DNA of 64,000 nt from Nocardioides acrostichi (GTDB lineage: Bacteria; Actinomycetota; Actinomycetes; Propionibacteriales; Nocardioidaceae): assembly GCF_015319165.1 (NCBI RefSeq), contig NZ_JADIVZ010000003.1, forward strand, positions 62,001 to 126,000, given 5' to 3'. Shown piece by piece: positions 16,104-26,069 of the stretch (position 1 is its first letter; each line of letters begins with the position of its first letter). Under the pieces are notes generated by a model. The model saw only the letters and a program-made list of their open reading frames with translations, was not told the origin of the DNA and searched no databases. The position numbers and the translations under genes are program-made.

Positions 16104-17588
16104 ATGACGAACGCACCCGAACACTTCTCGCTCGACGACGAGCTCGAGGCCACCGACACCTGGGACGACTCCTGGGAGTCCGGCTACGCCGACGCCGAGG
16201 ATCCCGAGTCCGACCCGACGGTCGGGGCGATGGAGCTGGCCGAGCGGCACCAGCTGCGTCGCGTGGCGAGCCTGCGCACCGAGCTCGAGGACATCACCGA
16301 GGTCGAGTACCGCCAGCTGCGACTCGAGCGGGTCGTGTTGGTGGGCGTGTGGACCCAAGGCTCCGTGCAGGACGCCGAGAACTCGCTCGCCGAGCTCGCC
16401 CTGCTGGCCGAGACCGCGGGCTCGGAGGTGCTCGAAGCGCTCTACCAGCGCCGCACCAGCCCCGACCCCGCCACCTACATCGGTCGCGGAAAGGTCGAGG
16501 CCGTCGCCGAGATCGTGCGGGCCACCGGCGCCGACACCGTGGTCTGCGACGGCGAGCTGGCGCCGTCCCAGCTGAGGAACCTCGAGGACAGGCTCAAGGT
16601 CAAGGTCGTCGACCGCACCGCGCTGATCCTCGACATCTTCGCTCAGCACGCGAAGTCCAAGGAAGGGCAGGCGCAGGTCGAGCTGGCCCAGCTGCAGTAC
16701 ATGAAGCAACGCCTGCGCGGTTGGGGTGGCAACCTCTCCCGGCAGGCCGGTGGCCGCGTGGCGGCCGGTGCCGGTATCGGTGGTCGTGGCCCGGGCGAGA
16801 CCAAGATCGAGACCGACCGGCGACGCATCAACACCAAGATCGCCAAGCTCAACCGCGAGCTGAAGCAGATGAAGGTCACCCGAGACGCCAAGCGCTCCCA
16901 GCGCCGCTCACGAGCGGTGCCGAGCGTGGCCATCGCCGGCTACACCAACGCCGGCAAGTCCAGCCTGCTCAACCGGCTCACCTCTGCCGGCGTGCTCGTC
17001 GAGGACGCACTCTTCGCCACCCTCGACCCCACCACCCGGCGCACCCGCACGGCCGACGGCCGCGAGTACACGATGAGTGACACGGTCGGGTTCGTGCGGC
17101 ATCTTCCGCACCAGCTCGTCGAGGCCTTCCGCTCCACGCTCGAGGAGGTCGCCGACGCCGACCTGCTGTTGCACGTGGTCGACGGCTCGCATCCCGACCC
17201 CGAGGGCCAGCTCACCGCCGTGCGCGAGGTGCTGGCCGACATCGGCGCCACCGAGGTGCCCGAGCTCGTCGTCATCAACAAGGCCGACGCCGCCGACCCG
17301 TTGGTGCTGAGCCGGCTGCGCGCCCGTGAGCCGCACTCGGTGGTGGTCTCGGCCCGGACCGGCGAGGGCATCGCCGCGGCGCTGGCGCAGGTCGAAGGCG
17401 AGCTGCCCCGGCCTGCCGTGGCCTTCGACGTGCTGCTGCCCTACGAGCGCGGCGACCTGCTCGACCGACTGCACAAGACCGGCGAGATCGACACTCTCGA
17501 GCACACCGCCGAGGGCACCCGCGTCGTCGGACGTGCCGGCGAGGCGCTGGCCGGCGAGCTGGCGGGCTACGCGGTCGCCGGAGCCTGA
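16104..17588 (+). CDS. hflX: GTPase HflX
   Basis: The 494-residue GTPase splits or rescues ribosomes under stress. The N-terminal HflX domain contains TYIGRGKVEAVAEIV, QHAKSKEGQAQVELAQLQYM and the glycine-rich GIGGRGPGETKIETDRR, followed by a coiled linker. The G domain has G1 GYTNAGKSSLLNRL (about residue 279), G3 DTVGFVRHLP and G4 NKAD. The ATG at 16104 gives an acidic N-terminus. Its 3' end overlaps the convergent VOC gene by 22 bases. Confidence 0.96.
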   Translation: MTNAPEHFSLDDELEATDTWDDSWESGYADAEDPESDPTVGAMELAERHQLRRVASLRTELEDITEVEYRQLRLERVVLVGVWTQGSVQDAENSLAELALLAETAGSEVLEALYQRRTSPDPATYIGRGKVEAVAEIVRATGADTVVCDGELAPSQLRNLEDRLKVKVVDRTALILDIFAQHAKSKEGQAQVELAQLQYMKQRLRGWGGNLSRQAGGRVAAGAGIGGRGPGETKIETDRRRINTKIAKLNRELKQMKVTRDAKRSQRRSRAVPSVAIAGYTNAGKSSLLNRLTSAGVLVEDALFATLDPTTRRTRTADGREYTMSDTVGFVRHLPHQLVEAFRSTLEEVADADLLLHVVDGSHPDPEGQLTAVREVLADIGATEVPELVVINKADAADPLVLSRLRAREPHSVVVSARTGEGIAAALAQVEGELPRPAVAFDVLLPYERGDLLDRLHKTGEIDTLEHTAEGTRVVGRAGEALAGELAGYAVAGA

Positions 17589-18286
17589 CCCGACTCGGCC
17601 CGCACCCGGAACTCGTTGCCGTCCGGGTCGGCCAGTTCGGCGCCGTCCGCGACGTGGCCGAGACGACGGGCTCCGAGATCGACCAGCCGTCCGATGTCGG
17701 CGGTGAGCCGCTCCGGCGACGTGAGGAGGTCGAAGCGCTGCGGGTTGCGCCCGCGCTTGGGAGCGACCGGCGAGCCGCCCCACGCCACCTTCGTGCCGCC
17801 TGCGGGCGCCTGGATCGCCGTCTCGCCGTGCTCGTCCCACACGAGCGGCCAGCCGAGTGCGGCCGCCCAGAACATGCCCACCTCGCGCGTGCCGTCGCAG
17901 CCGACCTCGCCGAGCGGGCCGCAGCCGCGCAAGAACCCGCTGTCGGATGGGATGACGCAGAACGGGTTGCCCTCGGGGTCCGCGAGCACCACGTGCGGCT
18001 CCTCGGGGAGCTGTCCGACATCGAGGTGGGCGCCGCCGAGAGCGAGAGCCGCCTCGACCAGGTCGACCTGCGAGGTGTGGCTCTCGCCCAGCACGTGCAG
18101 GTGCAGCGTCCGTCCGCGCGCCGCCTGGGCGGGCGTCGTCACGAACCGGAGTCCGACCTGGGTGGGGCTCTCGGGGAGCAGCACGTCGTCGGCCTCGGTC
18201 ACGGGCGTGCGCCCGAGCAGGCCACCCCAGAACACCGCCAGCGCGGCCGGGTCGCGAGCCTCGAACGTGACGGCTGCCAGGTGCAC
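17567..18286 (-). CDS. VOC (glyoxalase/bleomycin resistance) family protein, two modules
   Basis: The 239-residue protein holds two VOC modules. The first starts VHLAAVTFEARDPAALAVFW and runs to VVLADPEGNPFCVI. The second starts GCDGTREVGMFWAAALGWPL and ends HVADGAELADPDGNEFRV. Each ends in the ADPxGNxF motif that commonly contributes a metal-binding Glu or equivalent; here the terminal residue is Phe-Cys or Phe-Arg, so metal binding is uncertain. Substrate unknown. The start is a GTG at 18286, assigned from the first strand of module one. Confidence 0.82.
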   Translation of the reverse strand: MHLAAVTFEARDPAALAVFWGGLLGRTPVTEADDVLLPESPTQVGLRFVTTPAQAARGRTLHLHVLGESHTSQVDLVEAALALGGAHLDVGQLPEEPHVVLADPEGNPFCVIPSDSGFLRGCGPLGEVGCDGTREVGMFWAAALGWPLVWDEHGETAIQAPAGGTKVAWGGSPVAPKRGRNPQRFDLLTSPERLTADIGRLVDLGARRLGHVADGAELADPDGNEFRVRAESGQAPATA

Positions 18287-18358
18287 GCGGGGCACCGTAT
18301 CTCGGGCCGGTATCGATTCGGTACGTCCTGCTGACACCGGGTCACCGCGAGCCGCACC

Positions 18359-19075
18359 ATGGTGCCCGTGGGGCAGAGCTTTCTCGGGGTGCGTCTGACG
18401 CGCCCGCGCGCACGGCTGGTCGTCGCGCTCTTCCTCGTCGCGGCCGCGCTCGGCTACACGTTGCTGCCCGGTGTCGGCAGCCCGCGCGCCGTCGGCTCCG
18501 ACCCGACCCGTTGCCAGACGTTCGAGACGCAGAGCCGGGCCCGCGCCGAGGCCGTGACCGGCGGGGGACCCGACCTCCTGGTCATCGGCGACTCGTGGTC
18601 GGCCGGCCTGGGACTCGCCGACGCATCGCGCTCCTGGCCCGCGCGGTTGCCGGGCAGCGTGCACGTGTCCGCCTTCTCCGGCTCGGGCTTCAGCGAGCAC
18701 GCCAGCTCCTGCGGTGCCGTCTCGTACGCCGACCGCGCGCCGGCCGCGTTGCGCGGGCTGTCGGCGTCGACGCCGGTCGTGCTCGAAGGCGGCCTCAACG
18801 ACTGGGACGCCTCCGACGCCGCGATCTCGTCCGGCTTCTCCCGGCTGGTCGACGCACTGGCCGGTCACCCCGTCACCGTGGTCGGACCGGCCTCGGCGCC
18901 CTCTCGTGCGGTGTACATGCCGCGCATCGACGCCCTGCTCGGCCGGCTCAGCCGCGACGCGGGCTGGACCTACGTCAGCTCAGCCGACCTCGACCTGCCC
19001 TACCTTCCCGATGCACTGCACCTGATGCCCGCGGGCCACGAGACCTTCGGCGACTTCGTGGCGGCCCGACTCTGA
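18359..19075 (+). CDS. secreted SGNH/GDSL hydrolase
   Basis: The 238-residue protein has an N-terminal membrane or signal segment (LVVALFLVAAALGYTLLPGV, about 20-39), then the SGNH hydrolase fold. Block I is LLVIGDSWSAGLG with the catalytic Ser. Block III lies in EGGLNDWDAS. Block V, PDALHLMPAGHETFGD, supplies Asp and His. It is probably an esterase or lipase acting on the outside of the cell. Alternative GTG starts at 18362 and 18368 cannot be excluded. Confidence 0.88.
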   Translation: MVPVGQSFLGVRLTRPRARLVVALFLVAAALGYTLLPGVGSPRAVGSDPTRCQTFETQSRARAEAVTGGGPDLLVIGDSWSAGLGLADASRSWPARLPGSVHVSAFSGSGFSEHASSCGAVSYADRAPAALRGLSASTPVVLEGGLNDWDASDAAISSGFSRLVDALAGHPVTVVGPASAPSRAVYMPRIDALLGRLSRDAGWTYVSSADLDLPYLPDALHLMPAGHETFGDFVAARL

Positions 19076-19133
19076 CCCGGCCCCAGCCCGCACCCGACCC
19101 TCCCGGGCCACCTGAGAACTGACGGATCCAGGC

Positions 19134-20051
19134 TCAGTCCAGGCCCGCCAGGTCGCGCAGATCCTCGAGGATCTCGGGCAGCAGGTTCGTGACCAGGGTC
19201 AGGTGACCCTCCGGCTCGATCAGGTGCGCTCGGGTCGGGACGCCGTCACGGCCGACGTGCGCTGCCAGCCACTCACCGTGCGCGAACGGGACCATCGCGT
19301 CGGCGCGGCCCTGCCACAGAGCGGTCGGGACGCCGATGCCGGTCACGTCGAAGCCCCAGGGGGCGACGGCGGCCAGACCGTCGTCGCGTACGCCGCGCAC
19401 GCCCTGGGCGCCCGCGTGCTGGAACGTCGCGGTCAGCCACGCCCCCATGCCGTCACGGTCCAAGGCTGCGGCGTCGACGTCGGTGAGCAGGCCACCCATC
19501 GCGTCGACGAGCTCGCTCTCGGTGGCCTGCAGGATGGGCAGGCACTCCGCCTCCAGATAGGCCTCGTAGGCCTCGGCTCCTCGCGCTGCGGTGGCGTACT
19601 CGGCGACGTTCTCTTCGCTCATCCCTGCGGCCCAGTCCAGGCCCCCGGCGTCGTGTGGTGCGACGCCGGCCACGCTGGCCGCCGCCAGCACCCGGTCGGG
19701 CGCGAGGGCCGCGCAGCCCAACGCACGCGGACCACCGCCGGACCACCCGCCGACCAGCACCCGGTCGAGCTCGAGGTGGTCGAGCACCGCCACGGCGTCC
19801 GGGACATCGTCGGCGTAGGCCGGCGGCCGGTCCGCCGGCAGCGGCCGCGGAGTCGAGGCGCCGTAGCCGGGCCGCGAGAGCGTCACCAGCCGTAGCCCAG
19901 CCTGGGCGACACGCGCGTCGAAGGCCGGCCACGGCACGACGGCGGAGGGCGACCCGCCGTGCCACAGCAGCGGGACGCCGCGAGGATCACCGCCCAGCAG
20001 CACCTCCAGCTCGCGACCGTCGGGCAGGGGGACGGTGAGGATCTCGGTCAT
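19134..20051 (-). CDS. alpha/beta fold hydrolase
   Basis: The 305-residue hydrolase has the oxyanion motif LLWHGGSPSA near residue 35, the nucleophile elbow GGWSGGG with catalytic Ser near residue 99, the acid in LWQGRADAMVPF, and the catalytic His in EPEGHLTLV near residue 290. Substrate unknown. It is divergent from the helicase at 20135 with 83 bases between them. Confidence 0.88.
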   Translation of the reverse strand: MTEILTVPLPDGRELEVLLGGDPRGVPLLWHGGSPSAVVPWPAFDARVAQAGLRLVTLSRPGYGASTPRPLPADRPPAYADDVPDAVAVLDHLELDRVLVGGWSGGGPRALGCAALAPDRVLAAASVAGVAPHDAGGLDWAAGMSEENVAEYATAARGAEAYEAYLEAECLPILQATESELVDAMGGLLTDVDAAALDRDGMGAWLTATFQHAGAQGVRGVRDDGLAAVAPWGFDVTGIGVPTALWQGRADAMVPFAHGEWLAAHVGRDGVPTRAHLIEPEGHLTLVTNLLPEILEDLRDLAGLD

Positions 20052-20134
20052 GGGGCCATTGTGCGTCAACGCGGTCCCTGCAGTCTTGTGGACGGCCGTG
20101 CGCCGTGGTCGGCGAGCGCCGCTAGGGTGCTCGG

Positions 20135-22150
20135 GTGCCCCCGGACCAGACCTCTTCTCGACCTCCGGTGGCCGAGGTGCTGGCCACGGCCGTCGAGGCT
20201 CTCGGCGGCTCCGAGCGGCCGGGTCAGGTGGCGATGGCCGAGGCGGTCGCGCGGGCGGTGGCGGACTCCAAGCACCTGCTGGTGCAGGCCGGTACCGGCA
20301 CCGGCAAGTCGCTGGGCTATCTGGTGCCGGCGATGCTGCACGACAAGCGCGTGGTGGTCGCCACGGCCACGCTGGCGCTCCAGCACCAGCTGGTCGAGCG
20401 CGACGTGCCCCGGCTCGTCGAGGCGATCAAGGGCACGCCGGGCGTCGACACCTCCCATGCCGTGCTCAAGGGGCGCGGCAACTACGCCTGCCTGCACCGG
20501 GTGCGCGAGGGGGTGCCCGACGACCAGGGCGCCCTCGTGCAGCTACCGGAGGGGTCGATGGGCGCCAAGGTGCTCGAGCTGCGCGAGTGGGCGGAGTCGC
20601 AAGCCGGCGACGGCGGGTCGGGGGAGCGAGACAACGCGCCCCGACACACCGACCGCGAGTGGCGCCAGGTCTCGGTGAGCCACCGGGACTGCCTCGGCGC
20701 CACCCGCTGCCCGTTCGGCGAGGAGTGCTTCGCCGAGCGAGCCAAGGAGAAGGCGCACCGCTCGCACCTGGTCATCACCAACCACTCGCTGCTGGCCATC
20801 GACGCCATCGAGGGCGTGCCGATGATGCCCGACTACGACGCCGTGGTCATCGACGAGGCGCACGAGCTGGTCGCCCGGGTCACCCAGGCGGCCACCGACG
20901 AGCTGAGCGCCGGCGACGTCGAGCGGGCGGCGAAGCGGGCACGGCGCTTCGTCGACGAGAGCGACGCCGGGCAGAACGCCGCCGACGACCTCGCTGATGC
21001 CTCCGACACGCTGCGCGACGCGCTCGCCGAGACCGACGCTGGGCGCATCGACACCCAGCCCGACCTGCTCGCCGACGCGCTCGTGCTCGTGCGCGACGCC
21101 GCTCGCGGCTGCCTCTCGGCGTTCCCGCGTGAGAAGTCCGGTGAGGGCTCCGGTGAGGGTGATCCCGGCAAGCAGCAGGCCAAGGGCATGGTGCAAGACG
21201 TCTTCACCACCGCTGAGCGGATGGCCGCGCACACCGAGGCCGACGTGCTATGGCTCGGTGAGGGCACCGAACGCATCCCGCCCCGGCTCTGCGTGGCGCC
21301 GCTGGCCGTGTGGGGCCCGATGCGCGACAAGCTGCTCACCGACAAGACGGTCGTGTTCACCTCGGCCACGCTCATGCTCGGCGGCGACTTCGCGTCCGTG
21401 GCGACCTCGGTCGGGCTCAAGCCCGCCGAGCGCACCGACGTCGGCACCCCGGTCGCGGACGACGAGGGCGTGCTGCCGTGGCGGGGGCTCGATGTCGGCA
21501 GCCCCTTCGACTACGGCCGCCAAGGCATCCTCTACCTCGCCCGGCACCTGCCGCCGCCGGGCCGCGACGGGCTCGGCACCGCCCAGCTCGACGAGATCGC
21601 CGAGCTCGTCGACGCCGCCGACGGCCGCACCCTGGGGCTGTTCTCCTCACGTCGAGCGGCCGAGGCCGCCGCCGAGGCGGTGCGGCAGCGTCTCCCGCAC
21701 CTCACCACGCTGGCCCAGGGCGAGGCGCAGCTGCCCGAGCTGGCCAAGCAGTTCGTCGACGACCCGCACACGGTGCTCTTCGGCACGCTCTCGCTGTGGC
21801 AAGGCCTCGACGTGCCCGGCGACACCTGCCAGCTCGTGCTCATCGACCGGATCCCCTTCCCGCGGCCCGACGACCCGTTGATGAGCGCCCGGCAGCGCGC
21901 CGCCGACAAGGCGGGCGGCAACGGGTTCATGCAGGTCGCGGCCACGCACGCCGCCCTGTTGCTGGCACAGGGCGCGGGCCGGCTGATCCGCACCACCACC
22001 GACCGCGGCGTGGTGGCCGTGCTCGACCCGCGCCTGGCGACGGCCCGCTACGGGGGCTTCTTGAAGAACAGCCTCCCGCCGATGTGGACCACCACCGACC
22101 CCGCGGTCGTCCGGCAGGCACTCACGCGGCTCTCGAGCGCTACCGGCTGA
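20135..22150 (+). CDS. dinG: DinG-like ATP-dependent DNA helicase
   Basis: The 671-residue XPD/DinG-type helicase has Walker A QAGTGTGKSLGYLVPA at about residue 52 and the DEAH box VVIDEAHELV near residue 236. Cysteines for a 4Fe-4S cluster appear in GNYACLHR and CLGATRCPFGEECF. The helicase C domain ends LLLAQGAGRLIRTTTDRGVV. It starts at a GTG. No clear LexA box is seen upstream, unlike dinG of E. coli. It is expected to unwind R-loops or forked DNA. The symbol is by family. Confidence 0.9.
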   Translation: MPPDQTSSRPPVAEVLATAVEALGGSERPGQVAMAEAVARAVADSKHLLVQAGTGTGKSLGYLVPAMLHDKRVVVATATLALQHQLVERDVPRLVEAIKGTPGVDTSHAVLKGRGNYACLHRVREGVPDDQGALVQLPEGSMGAKVLELREWAESQAGDGGSGERDNAPRHTDREWRQVSVSHRDCLGATRCPFGEECFAERAKEKAHRSHLVITNHSLLAIDAIEGVPMMPDYDAVVIDEAHELVARVTQAATDELSAGDVERAAKRARRFVDESDAGQNAADDLADASDTLRDALAETDAGRIDTQPDLLADALVLVRDAARGCLSAFPREKSGEGSGEGDPGKQQAKGMVQDVFTTAERMAAHTEADVLWLGEGTERIPPRLCVAPLAVWGPMRDKLLTDKTVVFTSATLMLGGDFASVATSVGLKPAERTDVGTPVADDEGVLPWRGLDVGSPFDYGRQGILYLARHLPPPGRDGLGTAQLDEIAELVDAADGRTLGLFSSRRAAEAAAEAVRQRLPHLTTLAQGEAQLPELAKQFVDDPHTVLFGTLSLWQGLDVPGDTCQLVLIDRIPFPRPDDPLMSARQRAADKAGGNGFMQVAATHAALLLAQGAGRLIRTTTDRGVVAVLDPRLATARYGGFLKNSLPPMWTTTDPAVVRQALTRLSSATG

Positions 22151-22163
22151 GGTCAGCCGTCGG

Positions 22164-23459
22164 TCAGATCCGGGCCTTGCCCTCGTAGCGGCCGGTACCG
22201 AGCCCGAAGAACGACGCCACGGTGGGTGCCACGTCGGTGGTGCGGGCGTGGCGGGGCGAGCGGGCGCCGTGCTCGACGCGCGGGTGGCCGCCCGCGACGA
22301 AGAACGGGATGGCCCGGGTGGCCGGGTGGCCGTGGTTGCCGGGGATCGGGTTCGACGTCAGCGGGTCGGGATCGCTGAAGCGCCAGCCGGCCTGGCAGAA
22401 GACCACGACCTCGCCGGCCTCGGGGCCGAGTCGCAGCCAGTCGGCGCGGCGGTCCCAGGCCTTGAGTACGCCGTCGGTGGCCTGGGCGATGTCTCGGATG
22501 CGGTCGATCGCAGCCTCGCGGTCGGCGTCCGGGCCGGTCCAGTAGACGAGGTCCGCGCCGCCGTTGTCGGCGATCTGCACGTGACCGGCCAGCAGGTCGT
22601 CGGCCTCGAGGCCGGAGCTCAGCGACACCACGTTCGTCGGCACCGACCAGTCCATCGAGTGGTCGGCGAGCACCAGCAGCATCGTGTGCCTCCAGGCGCC
22701 GCTGGCCTTGAGGTCGTCGACGAACTGGCCGACGAGCCGGTCGGTGTTCGCCAATGCCGCGGTGCGCGCCACCTTGAGCGTCGTGCCGGTGAGGTCGGCG
22801 TGGCCCACCCGGTCGATGTCGCCGAGGTTGACGAAGCAGAAGTGCGGGTCGAACTCGGTGACCATGTCGCGCAGGGCCGCCATGGTGAACGCGTCGGGCG
22901 CGTGGTTGGTGATCGGCAGCGTCGGTTGGGGCTCCCACCGGTGGGTCGCGCGGTCGCCGAAGACGCCGTAGAGGTACTCCTTCGAGAGCACCGTGCCGGT
23001 CGTGTAGCCCTGCCTGTTCAGCCGCTCGATGACGGTACCGACCCTGATGTCGCTCGGCTGGTCCATGTCGCGGACCTCGCCGAGGGCCCGGTCGTAGAAC
23101 GAGTTGGCGGGCACGCCCGTGCGATCGGGGCGGTGGCCGGTCATCATCATCACGTGGTTGGGGATGGTCTCCATCACCGGCATCGACGTCGCCCGCGGCC
23201 ACCACATGCCGTGCGCGCGGAGTCGGTGCAGGTTCGGCGTCAGGTCGGCGGTGATCTCGTCGGGGCGGCACCCGTCGGTGACGATCACGTAGCAGCGCTT
23301 CGGGCTCGATCGCGCCGTCGCGCCGGCGGCCTCGGCGGCACCGAGAGCGCTGGAGAAGACCAGGCCGGACGCCGCGGCGGTGAGCACGGCACGTCGTCCG
23401 GCCCGCAGGTCGGCCACGCCGCGCTCGAAGGGGCGGCGGGTGGACGTGTCGGCGTTCAT
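22164..23459 (-). CDS. Tat-exported alkaline phosphatase / nucleotide pyrophosphatase family protein
   Basis: The 431-residue protein has a twin-arginine signal (GRRAVLTAAASGLVFSSALG, about 22-41). The type I phosphodiesterase fold shows metal-binding VIVTDGCRPDEI, nucleophile region METIPNHVMMMTGHRPDRTG, NLGDIDRVGHAD, VLADHSMDW and PGNHGHPATRAIPFFVAGG. The nucleophile would be the Thr/Ser of ETIPNHV. The ATG overlaps the stop of the PhoD gene (ATGA), so the two exported phosphatases form one operon, likely for phosphate scavenging. Confidence 0.88.
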   Translation of the reverse strand: MNADTSTRRPFERGVADLRAGRRAVLTAAASGLVFSSALGAAEAAGATARSSPKRCYVIVTDGCRPDEITADLTPNLHRLRAHGMWWPRATSMPVMETIPNHVMMMTGHRPDRTGVPANSFYDRALGEVRDMDQPSDIRVGTVIERLNRQGYTTGTVLSKEYLYGVFGDRATHRWEPQPTLPITNHAPDAFTMAALRDMVTEFDPHFCFVNLGDIDRVGHADLTGTTLKVARTAALANTDRLVGQFVDDLKASGAWRHTMLLVLADHSMDWSVPTNVVSLSSGLEADDLLAGHVQIADNGGADLVYWTGPDADREAAIDRIRDIAQATDGVLKAWDRRADWLRLGPEAGEVVVFCQAGWRFSDPDPLTSNPIPGNHGHPATRAIPFFVAGGHPRVEHGARSPRHARTTDVAPTVASFFGLGTGRYEGKARI

Positions 23460-25192
23460 CGGTCGGTCCGCTTCGCCGGCACGGGCGCGTCGACCTGCTG
23501 CACCTTCTGGGTTCCGGCCGTGGTGGCGTAGGAGACCGACCACGTGATGTCGGTGTCCTTCTCGGCACGAGTGCCGATGACGAACCAGTCGCACTGGGCA
23601 CGCTCCGCGGTGACGTCGAGTACCGAGAAGCCGTGGCTGTCGAAGTCGAGGTACTTGATGTGCCGGTTGTTGGCGAGGATCGCGGTCTCGACGACGGGCG
23701 TGAGCTGCGGCTGGCCGGTGATGTCCTTGAGGTTGTTCGAGGTGACCGACGAGCACACGAACTCGACGCCGAAGGAGTCGCCCACCGCGGGGTAGGTCGA
23801 GGTGTCGAGCGGCAGCTCGCACGCCCAGCCGGAGTGGATGTCGCCGGTGACGAACAGCGCGTCCTTGACCTGGTGGTCGCGCAGGTGGGTCAGCACCTCG
23901 CGGCGGTCGGCGGTGTAGCCGTCCCATTGGTCGACGTTGTAGGGCGCGCCGTCGGCGGGGATCAGGCCGGTGACGTCGTTGACCGGGTCGACGAGCGCGT
24001 TGGGCAGGTCGGCGAAGGTGACGGGCGCGATCATGACGGGATTGCCGATGATCTTCCACTGCGGGGCGTGGTCGCCGGTGGTGAGCTGGCCCTTGAGCCA
24101 GGCCATCTGCGCGTCGCCGGTGATGCTGCGGCTCGGGTCGCTGACCGTACCGTCGGCCACCGGGTAGGCGGCTTGCTTGTCGCGGTAGGTGCGCAGGTCG
24201 AGCATGCTGATCGAGGCCAGGTCGCCGAACCGGAAGCTGCGGTAGAGGCGGTCGCCGTCGCCGAGCTTCGCCGTCTCGTTGAGGCGAGCGGGCATCCATT
24301 CGTCGTACGCGCGGTGGGCGCGGGCGCGACGGCGCAGGAACGAGCCCTCGCCGCCGTCCTGCCTCGGGCCCGGCGTGTGGTTCTCGGCGCCGTGCTTCCA
24401 CGTGTCGTTGGCGACCTCGTGATCGTCCCAGGTGGTGATCCAGGTGTGCCGGGCGTGGGCGCGCTGGAGGTCGGGGTCGGTCTTGTACTGGGCGTGCCGG
24501 CGGCGGTAGTCCGAGAGCGAGACCATCTCGTGCGGGGGGTCGTGCGGGCGCACGTCGATGTCGTCGGGTCCCATGCCGTACTCGCCGGGACCGTACTCGT
24601 AGAGGTAGTCGCCGAGGTGCAGCACGGCGTCGAGGTCGTCTCGGTCGGCGATGCCGCGGTAGGCGCTGAACCAACCGGCCTGGAGGTTCGCGCACGAGAC
24701 GAGGCCGAGGCGCAGGTCGCCGACTGTCGCGTGCGTCGTGGGCGCGGTGCGCAGGCGTCCGCGGCGGCTGCGCTGGCCGCCGAGGAAGAAGCGGTAGTAG
24801 TAGGTCGTGGCGGGCTCGAGGCCGCCCACGTCGACCTTGACGGTGTGGTCGCGCGAGGCGCTGGTACGTACGTTGCCACTCTTCACGACGTGGCGCATCC
24901 GCTCGTCGCGGGCCACCTTCCAGCGCACGGTCACCGCCGGGCCCTGGCCCGAGCCGGGCGTCGCCGTCGCGGTGGGCGTGACCCGGGTCCAGATCAGGAC
25001 GGCGTGGGGGAGGGGGTCGCCCGAGGCGACACCGTGCTGGAAGTGATCGACCCGTGGCCTGCCGTCGACGGTCTCGGCCGCCGCGGTGTGCGTGAGGGAG
25101 GTCGTGAGCGCGCCGGCGCTGGCGGCCGCGGTGGTGGCCAGGACGGCGCGACGGGTGGTCTGGTGCGTGGTCACGAGAACATCCAACGACAC
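23456..25192 (-). CDS. phoD: alkaline phosphatase D (PhoD family), Tat-exported
   Basis: The 578-residue enzyme has a Tat signal (TTRRAVLATTAAASAGALTT, about 12-31), an N-terminal Ig-like PhoD_N domain (HGVASGDPLPHAVLIWTRVT), then the metallophosphatase domain with LGLVSCANLQAGWF, VLHLGDYLYEYG, TWDDHEVANDTW, GDAQMAWLKGQL and FVTGDIHSGW carrying calcium and iron ligands. It releases phosphate from phosphodiesters and monoesters outside the membrane. A GTG about 18 bases downstream (VTTHQTTRR) is an equally good start. Confidence 0.93.
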   Translation of the reverse strand: MSLDVLVTTHQTTRRAVLATTAAASAGALTTSLTHTAAAETVDGRPRVDHFQHGVASGDPLPHAVLIWTRVTPTATATPGSGQGPAVTVRWKVARDERMRHVVKSGNVRTSASRDHTVKVDVGGLEPATTYYYRFFLGGQRSRRGRLRTAPTTHATVGDLRLGLVSCANLQAGWFSAYRGIADRDDLDAVLHLGDYLYEYGPGEYGMGPDDIDVRPHDPPHEMVSLSDYRRRHAQYKTDPDLQRAHARHTWITTWDDHEVANDTWKHGAENHTPGPRQDGGEGSFLRRRARAHRAYDEWMPARLNETAKLGDGDRLYRSFRFGDLASISMLDLRTYRDKQAAYPVADGTVSDPSRSITGDAQMAWLKGQLTTGDHAPQWKIIGNPVMIAPVTFADLPNALVDPVNDVTGLIPADGAPYNVDQWDGYTADRREVLTHLRDHQVKDALFVTGDIHSGWACELPLDTSTYPAVGDSFGVEFVCSSVTSNNLKDITGQPQLTPVVETAILANNRHIKYLDFDSHGFSVLDVTAERAQCDWFVIGTRAEKDTDITWSVSYATTAGTQKVQQVDAPVPAKRTDR

Positions 25193-25263
25193 ACCCCGGG
25201 GTCGGGTGACGCATTCGCCGGTGTGAGCACCGTCTGTTCACCCACGCGTCACCGCGGGCACCC

Positions 25264-25995
25264 TCACATGCGGCGCAGCACCGCCGTGACGACGCCCAGG
25301 ATCGTGGCGTGGGTGCCGTCGATGGGCTCGTAGGCGTCGTTGTGCGGCAGCAGCCACACGCCGCTGCGCTTGCGCTGGAACGTCTTGACCGTGGCCTCGC
25401 CATCGATCATGGCCGCCACCACCTGACCGTTCTCGGCCGTCTGCGCCTGGCGGATCACCACGTAGTCGCCGTCGCAGATGGCGGCGTCGATCATCGAGTC
25501 GCCGCGCACCTCGAGCAGGAAGAGCTGGCCATCGCCGACCAGCTGGCGCGGCAGCGGGAAGACCTCCTCGACCTGCTCCTCGGCGAGGATGGGCGCGCCG
25601 GCCGCGATGCGTCCCAGCATCGGCACGTAGGACGCCTCGGGCCGCGTGTCGCCGCTGTCGGTCGCGTCAAGGCCGTCGTCGTCGGCGGAGGAGATCGCTC
25701 GGCGCCGATTGAGGAACTCGGGGGTGTAGACCTCGAGTGCCCGCGGTCGGTGCGGGTCGCGCTTGATGAAGCCCTTGTCCTCGAGCTGTCGCAGCTGGTG
25801 CGACACGCTCGAGGTGCTGGTCAGACCCACGGCCTCGCCGATCTCGCGCATGCTGGGTGGGTAGCCGCGACGCTCGAGCGAGCGCTTGATGGTCTCGAGC
25901 ACCTTGATCTGGCGCGCCGTGAGGCCGCTGGCATCGGGCGGTCCGTCGGGCAACTCGGCGACGGTGGTGCCTGAGGTGGGGTCCGTGGGGCTCAT
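25264..25995 (-). CDS. lexA: SOS response transcriptional repressor LexA
   Basis: The 243-residue repressor has an N-terminal winged helix ([40 protein letters not shown]) that binds SOS boxes and a C-terminal S24 protease domain. The self-cleavage Ala-Gly lies in [13 protein letters not shown], the catalytic Ser in [14 protein letters not shown] near residue 166, and the Lys in [10 protein letters not shown] near residue 203. The start MSPTDPTSG is preferred over an upstream codon that would overlap the operators. Tandem SOS-like boxes lie at 26014-26042, so it is probably autoregulated. Confidence 0.97.
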   Translation of the reverse strand: MSPTDPTSGTTVAELPDGPPDASGLTARQIKVLETIKRSLERRGYPPSMREIGEAVGLTSTSSVSHQLRQLEDKGFIKRDPHRPRALEVYTPEFLNRRRAISSADDDGLDATDSGDTRPEASYVPMLGRIAAGAPILAEEQVEEVFPLPRQLVGDGQLFLLEVRGDSMIDAAICDGDYVVIRQAQTAENGQVVAAMIDGEATVKTFQRKRSGVWLLPHNDAYEPIDGTHATILGVVTAVLRRM

Positions 25996-26013
25996 GTGCA
26001 CAAGGTAGAGCGT

Positions 26014-26042
26014 TCGAACGCGTGTGCCAAACACCTGTTCGA
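26014..26042. promoter_or_regulatory. two overlapping SOS-like boxes between lexA and SDR gene
   Basis: TCGAACgcgtGTGCCA at 26014-26029 and CCAAACacctGTTCGA at 26027-26042 each match the TCGAAC-N4-GTTCGA consensus at 10 of 12 positions and overlap by 3 bases. They lie 18 bases upstream of the lexA start and 27 bases upstream of the divergent SDR gene. LexA bound here could affect both. Confidence 0.7.
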
Positions 26043-26069
26043 AGTGGCGTGTCGCGGCAGACTGCCACC

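Noticed and set aside
22164..25403. A 1079-codon minus-strand frame through the two phosphatase genes
   Set aside because: The upstream two thirds is an arginine/proline-rich shadow of phoD in another frame. The real gene starts at 23459 with a Tat signal.
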